NCBI GenBank assembly: GCA_029706075.1
Contig: JAINUG010000085.1
Coordinates: 1,079,392-1,143,391, forward strand
Direction: 5' to 3'
Source of the DNA: Aldrovandia affinis
Lineage: Eukaryota; Chordata; Actinopteri; Notacanthiformes; Halosauridae
Length of the DNA: 64,000 bases
Of this stretch, positions 11,697 through 22,600 are shown one piece after another (the first letter of the stretch is position 1; each line of letters begins with the position of its first letter). Below the pieces are notes generated by a model, which was not told the DNA's origin, did not search any database, and saw only the letters and a program-made list of their open reading frames with translations. The position numbers and the translations under genes were made by a program.

Positions 11697-12150
11697 GATG
11701 CCTCTGGGCATCTGAACAGGGTGGTTAGGGTGAGACAGGTGGAAGTCCCGAATGAGGGAAGGGTCCAGAATAAGGGCGCGGGACACCCAACTGCGTTCTT
11801 CCGGACCATAACCCTCCCAGTCGACCAGATACTGGAATCCACGACCTCGACGGGCGTGCATCCAGCAATCGCCGGACGGTGTAGGCCGGGTGGTCGTCGA
11901 TGATCCGGGGGGGTGGAGGGGCGACGGCAGGAGGGCAGAGTGGGCTGGTGGAGACCGGTTTAATGAGAGAGACATGGAAGGAGGGGTGGATCCTCATGGA
12001 GGCCGGAAGTCGAAGCTTGACCACAGAGGGATTAATAACAGAGTCAATGGGGAAGGGACCAATGTAGCGGGGGTGAACTTGCAGGAAGTAGTGTGAAGGG
12101 GAAGATCCTTGGTGGAGAGCCAAACCTCCTGACCCGGTTGGTAGATGGGC
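11691..12150 (-). pseudogene. Gypsy pol C-terminal part with chromodomain
   Basis: This is the last section of pol. One frame (down from about 12,123) encodes the integrase C-terminal module with [11 protein letters not shown] and [18 protein letters not shown], typical of the GPY/F-like region of chromoviral integrases. A second frame (to the stop at 11,691-11,693) carries a chromodomain, recognisable by [19 protein letters not shown] and a following alpha-helical [11 protein letters not shown]. Chromodomains in this group tether integration to modified chromatin. The two halves are in different frames, with the break between about 11,830 and 11,860. The stop lies directly before the polypurine tract, so the coding region reaches the 3' LTR with almost no untranslated spacer. 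Confidence 0.85.
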
Positions 12151-13169
12151 GCCGGGTGCGATGGCGGTCGGCGGCGCGCCGGTTCCGATCAGTGGAACTA
12201 AGCAGGGCAGTGTGGGTGAGCTCCCAGGTCCTGCGACAGCGATCCAGGTGGGCCTGGACCGAGGAACTGCCAGTTCCTCCTCCTGGACAGGGAAGAGAGG
12301 GGTTGGTAACCAAGGGAAGCCTCGAAGGGAGACAGACCTGTGGACGCGCTGGTCAACGAGTTGTGAGCGTACTCGATCCAGGGAAGTTGAGTGCTCCAGG
12401 CAGAGGGATCTTCTGAGGTGATAACACGGAGAGACGTTCCCAGGTCTTGATTGGCGCGCTCTGTCTGGCCGTTAGTCTGGGGGTGAAAACCAGAGGACAG
12501 GCTTACCGAGGCTCCAAGAGCGGCACAGAAGGTTTTCCAGACGTGGGAGGTGAACTGGGGTCCGCGGTCGGAGACGATGTCCAGGGAATGCCGTGCAGGC
12601 GGAAGACGTGGAGGCAGAGAAGGTCCGCTGTTTCAGAGGCAGTGGGGAGTTTGGGAAGAGCAACAAAGTGCACGGCTTTAGAGAAGCGGTCGACGATGGT
12701 GAGGACCACGGTGTTACCTTTAGACGGGGAAGACCGGTGACAAAATCCAGGGCGATGTGGGACCAAGGGCGACCAGGAACAGGTAGGGGACGGAGCAAGC
12801 CAGCAGGAGGTTGGTGAGTAGCCTTGGACCGGGAACACAAGGGGCAGGCGAGCACAAAAGAGCGGGTGTCGACATCGATGGTGGACCACCAGAAGTGCCG
12901 CTTGAGCAGGCTCAGGTGCGGCTGATGCCAGGATGACAAGCAAACCGGGAGGTGTGAACCCACTGAAGGACCTGAGATCGGACGGGGTCTGGGACGAAGA
13001 GTCGGTTCGGAGGGCCGGTACCTGGATCCGGATGGGTCTGCTGGGCGTCACGGACAACCGACTCGATCTGCCAGGAGACAGCGGCCACCACACAGGACGG
13101 AGGAAGGATAGTCTCAGGAGTAACGGAAACACCTCGGGACATGGAGACGGAAAGGGCATCGGGTTTCAC
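12150..13169 (-). pseudogene. Gypsy integrase (frameshifted)
   Basis: The integrase spans several frames. The zinc-binding N-terminal region shows histidines in [10 protein letters not shown] and cysteines in CPLCSRSKA. The catalytic core has its first aspartate in ALDFVTGLP (codon 12,745-12,747), the second in SDRGPQF (codon 12,567-12,569) and the glutamate in NGQTER (codon 12,459-12,461). Exactly 35 residues lie between the second D and E, the DD35E spacing of retroviral-type integrases. The catalytic residues are therefore intact; only the frame is broken. Breaks lie near 13,168, 12,910-12,920, 12,719-12,730, 12,575-12,590 and 12,145-12,160. The function would be insertion of the cDNA into host chromatin. 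Confidence 0.88.
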
Positions 13170-13747
13170 ATTTTGGAACCAGGACGAAAAGTCAGGTTAA
13201 AATTGAAACGCCCGAAGAACAGGGCCCAGCGGGCCTGGCGAGAGTTCAGACGTTTGGCCGTTTGGATGTACTCCAGGTTGCGGTGGTCAGTCCAGACGAT
13301 AAACGGCTGCTCGGAACCCTCAAGCCAGTGGCGCCATTCCTCAAGGGCGAGCTTGACCGCCAGGAGTTCACGGTTCCCGACATCATAATTACGCTCGGCA
13401 GGGGACAAGCGACGGGAAAAAAAAAAAGCACAAGGGTGGAGTTTCTGGTCCAGGGTCGAGCGTTGGGATAACACCGCTCCCACCCCGGTGTCGGAGGCAT
13501 CAGCCTCGACCACAAACTGGCGAGAAGGATCTGGTAAAATGAGGATGGGTGCGGAGGTGAAGCGCCTTAGCTCCGCAAAATGCGTCGTCCGCTTCGAGGA
13601 CCAGACGAAACGGGTAAGGGAGGAGGTGAGACGAGTGAGGGGAGCGGCAACCCGACTGTAATCCCTGATGAAGCGACGGTAAAAATTAGCAAAGCCCAGG
13701 AAGCGTTGTAGCAGCTTCACGGAGGTGGGTTTAGGCCAAGTCACCAC
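13166..13747 (-). pseudogene. Gypsy RNase H and connection domain
   Basis: The longest uninterrupted pol segment is 193 codons. It starts with the RT connection ([16 protein letters not shown]) and continues into an RNase H domain with [14 protein letters not shown] (aspartate codon 13,499-13,501), a central [13 protein letters not shown] helix that supplies the glutamate, and a [10 protein letters not shown] aspartate. These are the metal-binding acidic residues of Ty3/gypsy RNase H, which degrades template RNA during cDNA synthesis. A frame break separates it from RT near 13,755-13,760, and another from integrase near 13,168. Confidence 0.9.
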
Positions 13748-13759
13748 CGCCTGGATCTT

Positions 13760-14455
13760 TTCGGGTCCGTCCTAACCTGACCGCTCTCAATGATGTAACC
13801 CAGGAAGGAAACAGAGTGAACATGAAAATCGCATTTCTCCGCTTTCACAAATAATTTGTTTTCTAAAAGTCTTTGGAGAACCTGGCGGACATGCTGGACG
13901 TGCTCCTCGAGACTGCAGGAAAAAAATAAGGATATCGTCCAAATAAACAAAAACAGAGCGGTTTAAGAAGTCCCGGAGAACGTCATTGATGAGCGCCTGG
14001 AAAACGGCGGGAGCATTAGTAAGCCCAAAGGCCATGACCAGGTATTCAAAGTGGCCGAGGGGGTGTTGAAAGTCGTCTTCCACTCATCGCCCTCACGAAC
14101 CCTCACCAAGTGGTAGGCATTGCGGAGATCCAATTTTGAAAAAATGACGGCACCTTGAAGTGGCTCGAAAGCTGAGCTGATGAGCGGTAGGGGGTATTTG
14201 TTCTTAATAGTGATGTTATTGAGGCCACGGTAATCGATGCAGGGACGAAGGGACTTGTCCTTTTGGCCACAAAGAAAATCCGGCACCAACAGGGGACGAA
14301 GAAGGCCTGATGAGACCCACGGCGAGAGAATCGCGGATGTAGCGCTCCATGGCCTCCCTCTCTGGACGGGACAGGTTGAAGAGGCGGCTGGAAGGCAGGG
14401 GAGCCCCGGGAAGGAGATCAATGGCACAGTCATAAGGTCGGTGTGGAGGCAGGGA
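13760..14455 (-). pseudogene. Gypsy reverse transcriptase (frameshifted)
   Basis: Conserved RT blocks appear in order but in different frames: the N-terminal [16 protein letters not shown] and [20 protein letters not shown]; then [16 protein letters not shown] and [15 protein letters not shown]; then [18 protein letters not shown]; then the catalytic YLDD box at 13,934-13,945. Downstream, [20 protein letters not shown] leads towards the connection domain. Frame changes fall next to short homopolymers at 14,261-14,264 (T4), 14,275-14,278 (A4), 14,059-14,063 (G5) and 13,920-13,926 (A7). All catalytic motifs are present. The enzyme would copy the element's RNA into cDNA. Confidence 0.9.
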
Positions 14456-15011
14456 AAGGGGCGCGTTGCTTGCTGAACAGACCGACAAGGTCATGATAAG
14501 CAGGAGGGATGGAGGAGAGATTGGGAGGTTCAGCGGTGGGCGAGGGAGCCTCAGGTAGAGCAGGAGCAGAAGCAGACAGCAAGCAAGATGAGTGACAGGA
14601 GGGACTCCAGTTGGTAACTCGACTATTGATCCAGTCGAATTGGGGGTTGTGTGCCACCAACCAAGGCTGGCCGAGGACCAGGGGAGCGTGGGGTGAGGAG
14701 AGGACGTGAAACTGGAGGGTCTCGTGGTGATTACCGGAGAGGGTGAGGTGAAGGGGTACGGTGCGGTGGGTAACTTGAGCGAGGAGCTTGCCGTTGAGAG
14801 CGTTGGCATTCAGAGGAGTCGTGAGGGGTTCCAACGCAATGCCAGCTTGGGTAACGAGGTTGGAATCCAGGAAGTTCTCGTCCGATCCGGAGTCGATTAA
14901 TGCAGACAAGGGCAGGGACTGCTGATTCCAGGACAACACGGCGTTGAGCTGCATATGAGGTCGCGGAGTAGGTGGGGTGGTAGAACGACTCGCCAGGACC
15001 CCCAGAATCAC
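14430..15011 (-). pseudogene. Gypsy aspartic protease and start of pol
   Basis: The frame holds a retropepsin-like protease with the catalytic ALIDSGSDENFLD segment (DSG codons at 14,886-14,894) and a later LVLGQPWL flap-side motif. It would cut the Gag-Pol precursor. It lies in the -1 frame relative to gag and overlaps the gag stop (TGA at 15,008-15,010), so pol expression would need a -1 frameshift. I do not see a canonical X-XXY-YYZ slippery heptamer just upstream. The useful reading frame switches near 14,450-14,465, after LFSKQ, which is one of the element's frame breaks. No pol-specific ATG is evident. Confidence 0.85.
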
Positions 15012-16019
15012 TGGCGAGCCTCCTCTTTTGGTCGAAGGGAGCAGGAAGACAGGAAGTGCCCAGACTGACCGCAGTAGATGCAGGATCCCGATTGCACCCT
15101 CCGGAGACGCTCAGCTGGTGAGAGACGAGCCCGACCCAGTTGCATGGGAACCTCTTTGGAGACGGCTGAAGTGGAGACAAGGCTGGGAAGAGAGGCAGCA
15201 GGGGGTTCAGGTCTCGATCTAGGAGGGTAGAGAGGAGAGCCACGGGAAGAGGAGATGGAGGAACGACGGACAGCTCTTTCCCGGTAACGCTCGCGGAGGC
15301 GGTTATCCAGTCTAATGACCAGGGAAATGAGGTCGTCGAGACTTGATGGGTCATCCCTGGCAGCCAACTCATCTTTCAAAGAGTTGCTGAGACCGTGCCG
15401 AAAAGCCCCTTGGAGCGCCCGGTCGTTCCAACCGGACTCCGCAGCAGTGATGCGGAACTCCACCGCGAAGTCGGCCACAGAACGGGCACCCTGGCGAATG
15501 GTGAACAACCGTTGATTAACGTCCGTACCTCGGACGGGGTGGTCGAAGACATTCCTTAATTCCGACATGAAGCGGGAGTAGGAGGTGAAACAAGAGGAAC
15601 TGCTCCCCCACAAGGCGGACGCCCATGCCAGCGCATCCCCCTTGAGCAACCCCATTACATAGGCGATGCGGGACCCATCGGTGGAATACGAGGTGGGCTG
15701 CTGCTCGAAAACCAGGGAGCATTGGATGAGGAAGGCGCGGCACATACCCAGGTCTCCGGCATAACGATCCGGAGCAGGAACATGAGGCTCCTTGTGCAGG
15801 AAGACTGGCGGATCCGGGGGGTGAAGCGACGACAGGAGGGAAGCCTTGGGCAGCGAGTTGTGAAGACAAGTCTTGGATCTGATTCTTACTCTCCTTTACG
15901 CTGGCGGAGAGGTCGTGCAGTGCTACCATCAGCTCCTGGAGGGATTGAGCCTGTTGGCCGATAAGAACGCCCTGTAGGGACATGGCTTGGCGGAGCTGGT
16001 TCGTGTCCGCTGGGTCCAT
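15008..16019 (-). pseudogene. Gypsy gag with CCHC zinc knuckle (one frameshift)
   Basis: Gag starts at ATG 16,019-16,017, 17 nt inside the 5' LTR, with MDPADTNQLRQAM and a predicted coiled-coil-like N-terminus. The capsid-like middle ([34 protein letters not shown]) and the C-terminal nucleocapsid knuckle C-x2-C-x4-H-x4-C ([14 protein letters not shown], 15,041-15,082) are in another frame. It ends at TGA 15,008-15,010. The switch is at the G6 run 15,816-15,821. Gag would form the virus-like particle and bind the element's RNA. Apart from the single break the protein looks complete for this family. Confidence 0.88.
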
Positions 16020-16024
16020 GCTTG

Positions 16025-16035
16025 GTCAGATCGTT
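16025..16035 (-). other. Self-priming primer-binding site
   Basis: One base inside the 5' LTR the minus strand reads AACGATCTGAC. The reverse complement GTCAGATCGTT occurs within the LTR on the same strand at 16,384-16,394, so the two can pair over exactly 11 nt. Elements of the Tf1/sushi group prime reverse transcription with the first 11 nt of their own mRNA. The LTR match would then mark the transcript start, giving a U3 of about 214 bp. No TGG-initiated tRNA primer site is evident at this position. Confidence 0.75.
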
Positions 16036-16036
16036 C

Positions 16037-16608
16037 TGTCGTGATGATCAGGAACGAACCCAAACGCAGACACGGAAGGTTAGGATGGAGAGTGAAAATT
16101 TAATAATAATTATACAAGTGATGACAGAGGTAGTAGAGACGATGGGCTGGATTCTGGAAGGGATGCACAGGAGGGCAGATAGGAGGAGGGAACCGGGGAG
16201 GCAGCGAAGCATGCAGGTAGGCAGGATGAACAGAGCTGGCAGACGGATGAGTAATGGACCTGAACACGAGGGGGAAACGACAAGAACAAGGGTAAACATA
16301 CAAAAACACGCAACACGGAGAGAACAGTAAACACAGCGTAGGAAACAAGTAACAGGAGTCAGCTTCTACCGAGTAGAGGAAACAACGATCTGACGAAGAG
16401 TGACTGGAAAACCGGGGTAGATGTACTCTGCAGGGCTGATGAACTTGATGGGAGGCTGGTGTGCCGGAATAGGCAACAGGTGAACATGATGAGTGGTAAC
16501 GAGGGAATGATAATAGAATAATTGAAAATAATAAAACAATTAACACAACAATCACAAGGGAGGAACAAGACAACGGAAAAACGAGACAGGAACATCGGGA
16601 ATATGACA
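16037..16608 (-). repeat. 5' LTR of gypsy element
   Basis: A 572-bp LTR, the upstream copy for the minus-strand element. It starts TGTCGTGATG and ends ATATGACA on the plus strand. It differs from the left LTR only by a 1-base and a 2-base indel that I can see. The inferred transcription start is at about 16,394 on the minus strand. Confidence 0.96.
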
Positions 16609-16613
16609 CATCA

Positions 16614-19600
16614 TTATTGTATGTGGCATGTTTTTCCGTTTTTTAGGCATTTTCTTTCCTCTCTGCTTCCGGCTGATGCTTTTAGAAAAAAAAAAATCGT
16701 ATCTGTCAGTTTACCTTGTAATTACACTGGCACAAAGTACATACCCAGATCAAATGAAACTATAAATGTGATCTCTCTCTGTCTTGTTTGACTTCAACTC
16801 TTGATTCATGTTTGTCTCTTTTATCTATGTTCTTGAACTAACTATGCATTCCATAACAGAAGAGGTTGCAGGATGTTTTCAGTCTGCTTCTTGGCACTAT
16901 GTCGAGTCTTGGCTAAAAAGATTTTAAAAAGTGCAGATACAGGTTGCAGGAAGAAAAATTAAAAACTTTAAAATTGTTGTACTCCGTCAGATGACGCAGC
17001 TGCTGGAAGATCTGCATCCACTGTATATTTGATATCCTGCCTCTCTTCTCTTGGACAGTTTTAGGATGTTAGGGACAATGACTGCATTCACAAATAGGGG
17101 GGCTGGGTACTTGACTTGAGAATGTCAACAACAGATAAGGCTTGTCAGTCATGTATTGAGATCAGAGGGTCATAGGGAGCCACAACACACTTGAGGTTGA
17201 GGCCTTGGTGTGACGACAGAGCTGACCGCAACATTGGTGCCTCTTGACAGGCCAGTGACCTTTGACCTTTAGCGCTGGCGTATTGCCAGACAAGCTCCGA
17301 CCTGCTCTTTGCATTCATTTCAGGCTGCCGACAGTTCTGCCATCGCGTGCGCAACACAGGCCAATGAGGAAAGACATGCAGCTGTCAAGGTGAAACCGTT
17401 CTCATTTATAATGTGGAGGTACATTGGTGATGGATCTACTGGAGCAGGACAACTGACGAACCACATGTTAAAGGGTCAATCTGATAAGACTTGTTTATGA
17501 TCAGAGCAGTCATTCCCCGACTTGGTTATTTCGAATATTTTCTCAGTGACCTTGCAGCTATGGTCAGACTGATTCAAACATGGCACGTCTCCAGAAAACC
17601 CTTGACCTACATTGCAGAGACTTCAGAAACGGGTCTGTTTCCAGTCTGCTCTCCACATATTTCAAATCCAAAAAGATGAATAGACACAAGATGCGGTGCT
17701 TATCAGTCAACGGATGGAATGTCAGATAAAAGAAAATAATTTACTGCCCATTTCACTGTAATCCTTCCAAGAAACACAGCATCACAGCATCACACCTGAT
17801 TGACCCAATACCTTTCTTCAGTACTGTCCACAATAAGATATGTCAATGTCAGCAGCAAAAATATACATTATATTTATGGCATAGAAAAAATTGGTCCATC
17901 CTAGTTTCAAAGTGAAACTACTTTTTCACATATACTGTAGCTTCACTGCACTAAAAATGATTTTTTTTTCTATTACAGTGGAAAATACCCTGGAACTACA
18001 GACTTTAGGTTTTGGCAGGAAGAAGCAGTATCATCTAAGGTGGAGTGAGCATTAAAAGGCAGATTAATTGTTTTGCACTTGTTTTAATATGACTGTAGAG
18101 TGCAATACCTCTGGGAAATATCGTTCTCCTGCATGCGAGGAGCTAGAGACAATGGGTCACTGTCTGACACAAAAGCTTGTCTGCCATGTAAAGTGGGAGA
18201 CTTATCAACAGAATGACCACATTATTGAAGGTCTGGGGATGATCTTCAGTGAATGGAAGGCAACTGAAAGCCAAGGCCGGATAGCAGGTTCCTGTGTCTG
18301 TACGCCAGCTCTGGTAACCCAGGAGAGTGTGACTGAAGTGATAATTGGTATAGGGGGCAAGCCAATAACACAATAATCCTGGGAAAATATTGACAACAAA
18401 GTCACAGAGCTGACAAGTAATACCGGCGTGGGCGGGAGACACCGCGGCCCTTTGTCATTTGGGAAAGTCATTATAAACGTCAAACAGTGCATTTAGATGG
18501 TCTGATATCCCACATTACAGTCACCATTTTTCAAACGTTTTCTCTGACATCCGTAATGCCCCAGACCACAAACAGAATCCACACAGAGTAGCGGACTGTG
18601 CTTCGCTCTCGTGTTGTTGTACTGAGATCAGAAGTTGCTCTTTATTTGAGATGTCAGTGGGGGATTACAGTGGCTCTGTTCCTCGTGTTAATCAACATGT
18701 TTGTGTTCTTTACTGCTTTTTAAGTGAAAGGGAAACTGAACTGAATTGGACCTTTGTGTTCAGCTCGGGAACCGAGAAATAAAACAGACCAGTAATCAAT
18801 CACAACAGCAGAAGTTCTTTTTGCTGTCAGAATGTGCCTTTTTAATGCCAGCAATTTTGCAATTTTGTTGTAGAAACATGGGGGATTGTGAGAAACAACT
18901 GTTGGAAGAATCATGAAGCATCATATGGCATCTGTTTCTCAGAATGAATACAGGGCAAAGTGCTTGCGTGTTTGGATAGATATGTTTATGTCTTTGAATT
19001 GCATTAAACCTTTACATTTGGGATGGTTTTGGTAGAAATCTATACGTGTAATTAGGCGGCTTTGTGAAAGGCTAACCCTGACGTCAACACATTCATGGAG
19101 ATTAGATTACAAAAACGAAATCCCTCTTTACGGCATCTCAATAAGATCAGATACAGCCATGGCATGAATAAATAAACACCATACATATTGATACCACCCA
19201 TGTGACTAACAGATCCCTTCTGTCCATCAGGGTTTGTCAGGAGATCGCAATGCAAAAGAGCTGCAGTCAAAATGACCAGACCTTCACTGGTCAATCGGGC
19301 ACCCACGGTCTGCCGGACTGCCAGTCCAACTGAGGTCTTTGTAGGTTTAACACAGACTGCGGTGTGAAAAGAAGTAGAGACAGACATCATCTGTTTCAGG
19401 GGGAGAGTGCCTGCTTGTCTATACTCCCGAACTGATAACAGAGATTGCAGCAAGCGCGGGTTAAGAATATGATTGGTTGAAAAATCTAATTGGTTGAAAA
19501 AGGGGGAAAAGCATTTAAATGAACCAGTTTTTTAGGCAGAGTCGCAGGTTTGTGATGTCCTCCGTGTTCAGTGCCATGTCCTCAGTGCAGCAGATAAGGC

Positions 19601-22600
19601 CATCGCAGCAAGAGAAAATGTGTTACATAATGCCCGGGTAGCTCTCTACCCCAGGACTAGTGAAGTCGCTGAAGGATGGGAGGTAATACTCGGCTCACCC
19701 CTCGACTTCCCCCTCTGGCTGGGAACAAAGCAACATTGTGGGCCTCTCACTCGCCCCTTTGTGGGTGAGATTATGTGCGCCAGCTGTACTGCCTCTGGTC
19801 CACAGCGTTTCTGTGAGCAGACACATCCACTTACCCGTGATAATGGGGAGGAAATAAATATGTTTACCCACCCAGCCCTTCCCAGTAACGCCGACAGGGG
19901 AGATGGTGGGAGCCTCGTTAATTGCGGCTTCACTGTTGTCCTCCATCTCATGCTCTGGTTGTTTTTATACGAAGTAAGCTTCGGGCCTTCTTAAAGTTTT
20001 CTTTGTCATGCTTGCGGTATCCCAAATGCACAGGAAATTTACCAGAAAGATTGCGGTGGTGTACTTCTTGTGCTTGCAATCATTTCAGACATTAATAAGG
20101 ATGTATGTTTTTTTTCAGAATTCCTGTTGTTTTGAGGTAGCAGGAATGCAGGGGTTTGAGCGAGCAAAAATATATTTTCCAGTGGCTGTGCAGCAATTTT
20201 CATCTCATTTGTTCTTTCAGGATGATATCATTCAACCACAGTAACCAAAGTTTGTACGGTGCCTTTACTATCGTTTAGATTTGTATAAGACGCAGAGCAA
20301 CGTTAGTCATTGTCTCGGAAGGCAGTAATGCGGTTTTAACATTAGAAACAAATCTCTAAAAAGCCAGCAGAGAAGCATCACGTACAAAAAATGTGCGGAT
20401 ATATGTCTGCATGCTAAACGACAAGTTTCAACTCAATATTCAAAACACCAGCCTAACGCACCTGGTGCCGGATTACGTAAAGAAAAATAATAATTGTTGG
20501 CTGCGCCAACCATTCCTTTGAAACCCACTCTTCCCAACAGAGCACTGTCATGTAAGGAATGACTTTTTAATCAGATTTTCTTGATATTTTTAAACTTCCC
20601 CGTTCGAGCCAAAGGATTTATGAAAAAATGAACCTCCCCAGGGCTATCGAATGTCGAGACAGACTGCTACCGCTGCTGGCTTGGCCAACCCGCGATCCCC
20701 TCAGCCCTGCTACTGTACTCTCCAGAGCTGCACAAAGCGGGGGCTCACATGTGGGGGCTCTAATGTACAACAACAGAACTGCCAGTGTTGGAGGGAACCT
20801 GAGACGACCGGGCCGGGGAGAAAGCCGCCCTACCAGACCACTTCAGCCAAAATCATATTATTACAGTGAAAATCATATTATTGTCACTGTTATTCAGATC
20901 CGATCAAATCCCAGGAAGAAGAGCACAACGCACAACTTTTCAGTTTAGGGCCGGGGCTGTGCGACTCATAAAGAGTACAGTAAATGCCCTGGGTAATGTC
21001 TGTGAAATTACACCCCTTCTATTCTTAAGCGCTGGGATTTTGTGTCTCTTTTCAGAGTAGCCCCATCATCTCCACCCCCTCCCCCTTATTGCTGTGCATT
21101 TAGAGCAACCTGGTGGGTCTCTGTGAATGACGTGAAGCTTTTCTGAAAGACGTTTTTATCAGGCTTATCTCAGACAACTGTCCCTCCAAGGCTTGTGCTG
21201 TCACCCAGTTTGGTTGAGCGAGCTACACCCCTTAGTCCAGCTAGGGTTTCGAGTATGTCACATTAAAGGATTTCGAGGTGGTGGGTCCTCTTTTGATAAA
21301 TGGCCATGCACCCTCTCCAGACATGGAGTATGGAGGAGCCAGAGGAGTGCAGCTGTTACTGGTATCTGTTCTTGTTACACAAAATATGTGCATAGATAGG
21401 GCAGAAGTGCTGCATACTGTACATTTACCAACTGATAAACGGCTGGAAAATGATGTTACATATGAACATATGAATATAAGCAAACAAAGAAGTCCTGTGG
21501 TTTAACCAATGGATCTAAATTGTTTATGGATGCAAACCATAAACATGTTTAATTGATTAAAATATATTTATTGACATTTAATTGACATATATAGCCATTT
21601 GAGTAAACATTTTAGTCATGCATGTCTCTGTCAAACATGTGGGATTTCACCACTGTTTAAATGACATTTAAAAGATGTGGTTTCTTATTCTGACAGGCTC
21701 AAGAGGATAAGACAGTAAGCGACATGTATAAAGGCCCTACACACTCCATAGCGCCGAAAATAGATGCCAAAGGCTTCCCACAGTTCTCCCATTTGCATTT
21801 TACCTGTCAACAAGTCCCAAAAGATTTAGCCAAAACGATGCTTATTTGGGTGAACAAACGGTGTTTTGTGCATTTGAGCACTGTAAAGGCAGCCTTTGAC
21901 CGGCAGCTCCAGGAAAGTCAATCTGAAAGGACTGATAAAAATACCTGTTTTGATGCACTACAAAGTGCGTTGGGAATTGAAGCTCTCTGAGGCGACCGTG
22001 TGCGTGAAGTGTTGAATAGAGCCCCGCTCCGGCGGGCTCCAGTCTGAGACGGGCAAGAATTCGAAACATCCTGATCCGGGGATGAACTGGGCAGGCACTG
22101 CACTGCATAAGGACCCAGCTCAGGGGAGGAATAGATGCATTTCCTCCTCATCCTCCAGCTGTCATTTGGATTGCTTTTTAGTTGCTTTAAACCTTTTTTT
22201 TTTTTTTTACCACACTCTCACAGGTGAGGCAGCAGAAACATTGCATATGGAGATATACTGTATGCGATCTGTACAGAAACGACACAAAGGTCTCAATTTG
22301 TTTACTGAAAAAGCACGCAGTGTTCCACAAAGCAAAGCCTTTGGTAGTTTGCGTAGCATGGGGGAACCAAAGCTTGTACAAACACGATCGCCCCTCCCCA
22401 GCACTAATCAGGGATGGTACGGCATTACGGTGTACACTTGGGACCCTTGCACTTGAGTGAAAACTCCCTTTCCCAAACTTTCTCCCCAGATTTCACCCAT
22501 TGCCACTCAACTCCTCTCTGAACAGGCTGACCCATTATGTGATGACGTGGGGAATTTCGCCCCAGGGGCAGGCTCAGAAATAAGGAGTCATCCTTGTTTT

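Larger units (their letters stand above)
11109..16613 (-). mobile_element. Ty3/gypsy chromovirus LTR retrotransposon
   Basis: A full-length element on the minus strand (11,114-16,608, about 5.5 kb) flanked by the perfect 5-bp target duplication CATCA at 11,109-11,113 and 16,609-16,613. LTRs of 569 and 572 bp bound an interior with gag, protease, reverse transcriptase, RNase H, DD35E integrase and a C-terminal chromodomain. That order and the chromodomain place it among Ty3/gypsy chromoviruses. An 11-nt stretch beside the 5' LTR is complementary to the LTR itself, as in the self-primed Tf1/sushi group, and no tRNA primer site ending in TGG is apparent. The element is richer in G+C than its flanks. 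At least ten reading-frame breaks interrupt gag and pol, many at homopolymers, so as written it cannot make its proteins. The near-identity of the LTRs says the insertion is young. Confidence 0.96.

Noticed and set aside
11177-11842. Minus-strand 221-codon frame across the left LTR and pol end
   Set aside because: It is mostly LTR sequence; the same frame appears in the other LTR and has no domain.
11890-15964. Plus-strand open frames across the gypsy interior
   Set aside because: They are antisense shadows of minus-strand gag and pol, whose motifs (zinc knuckle, DSG, YLDD, DD35E, chromodomain) are unmistakable.
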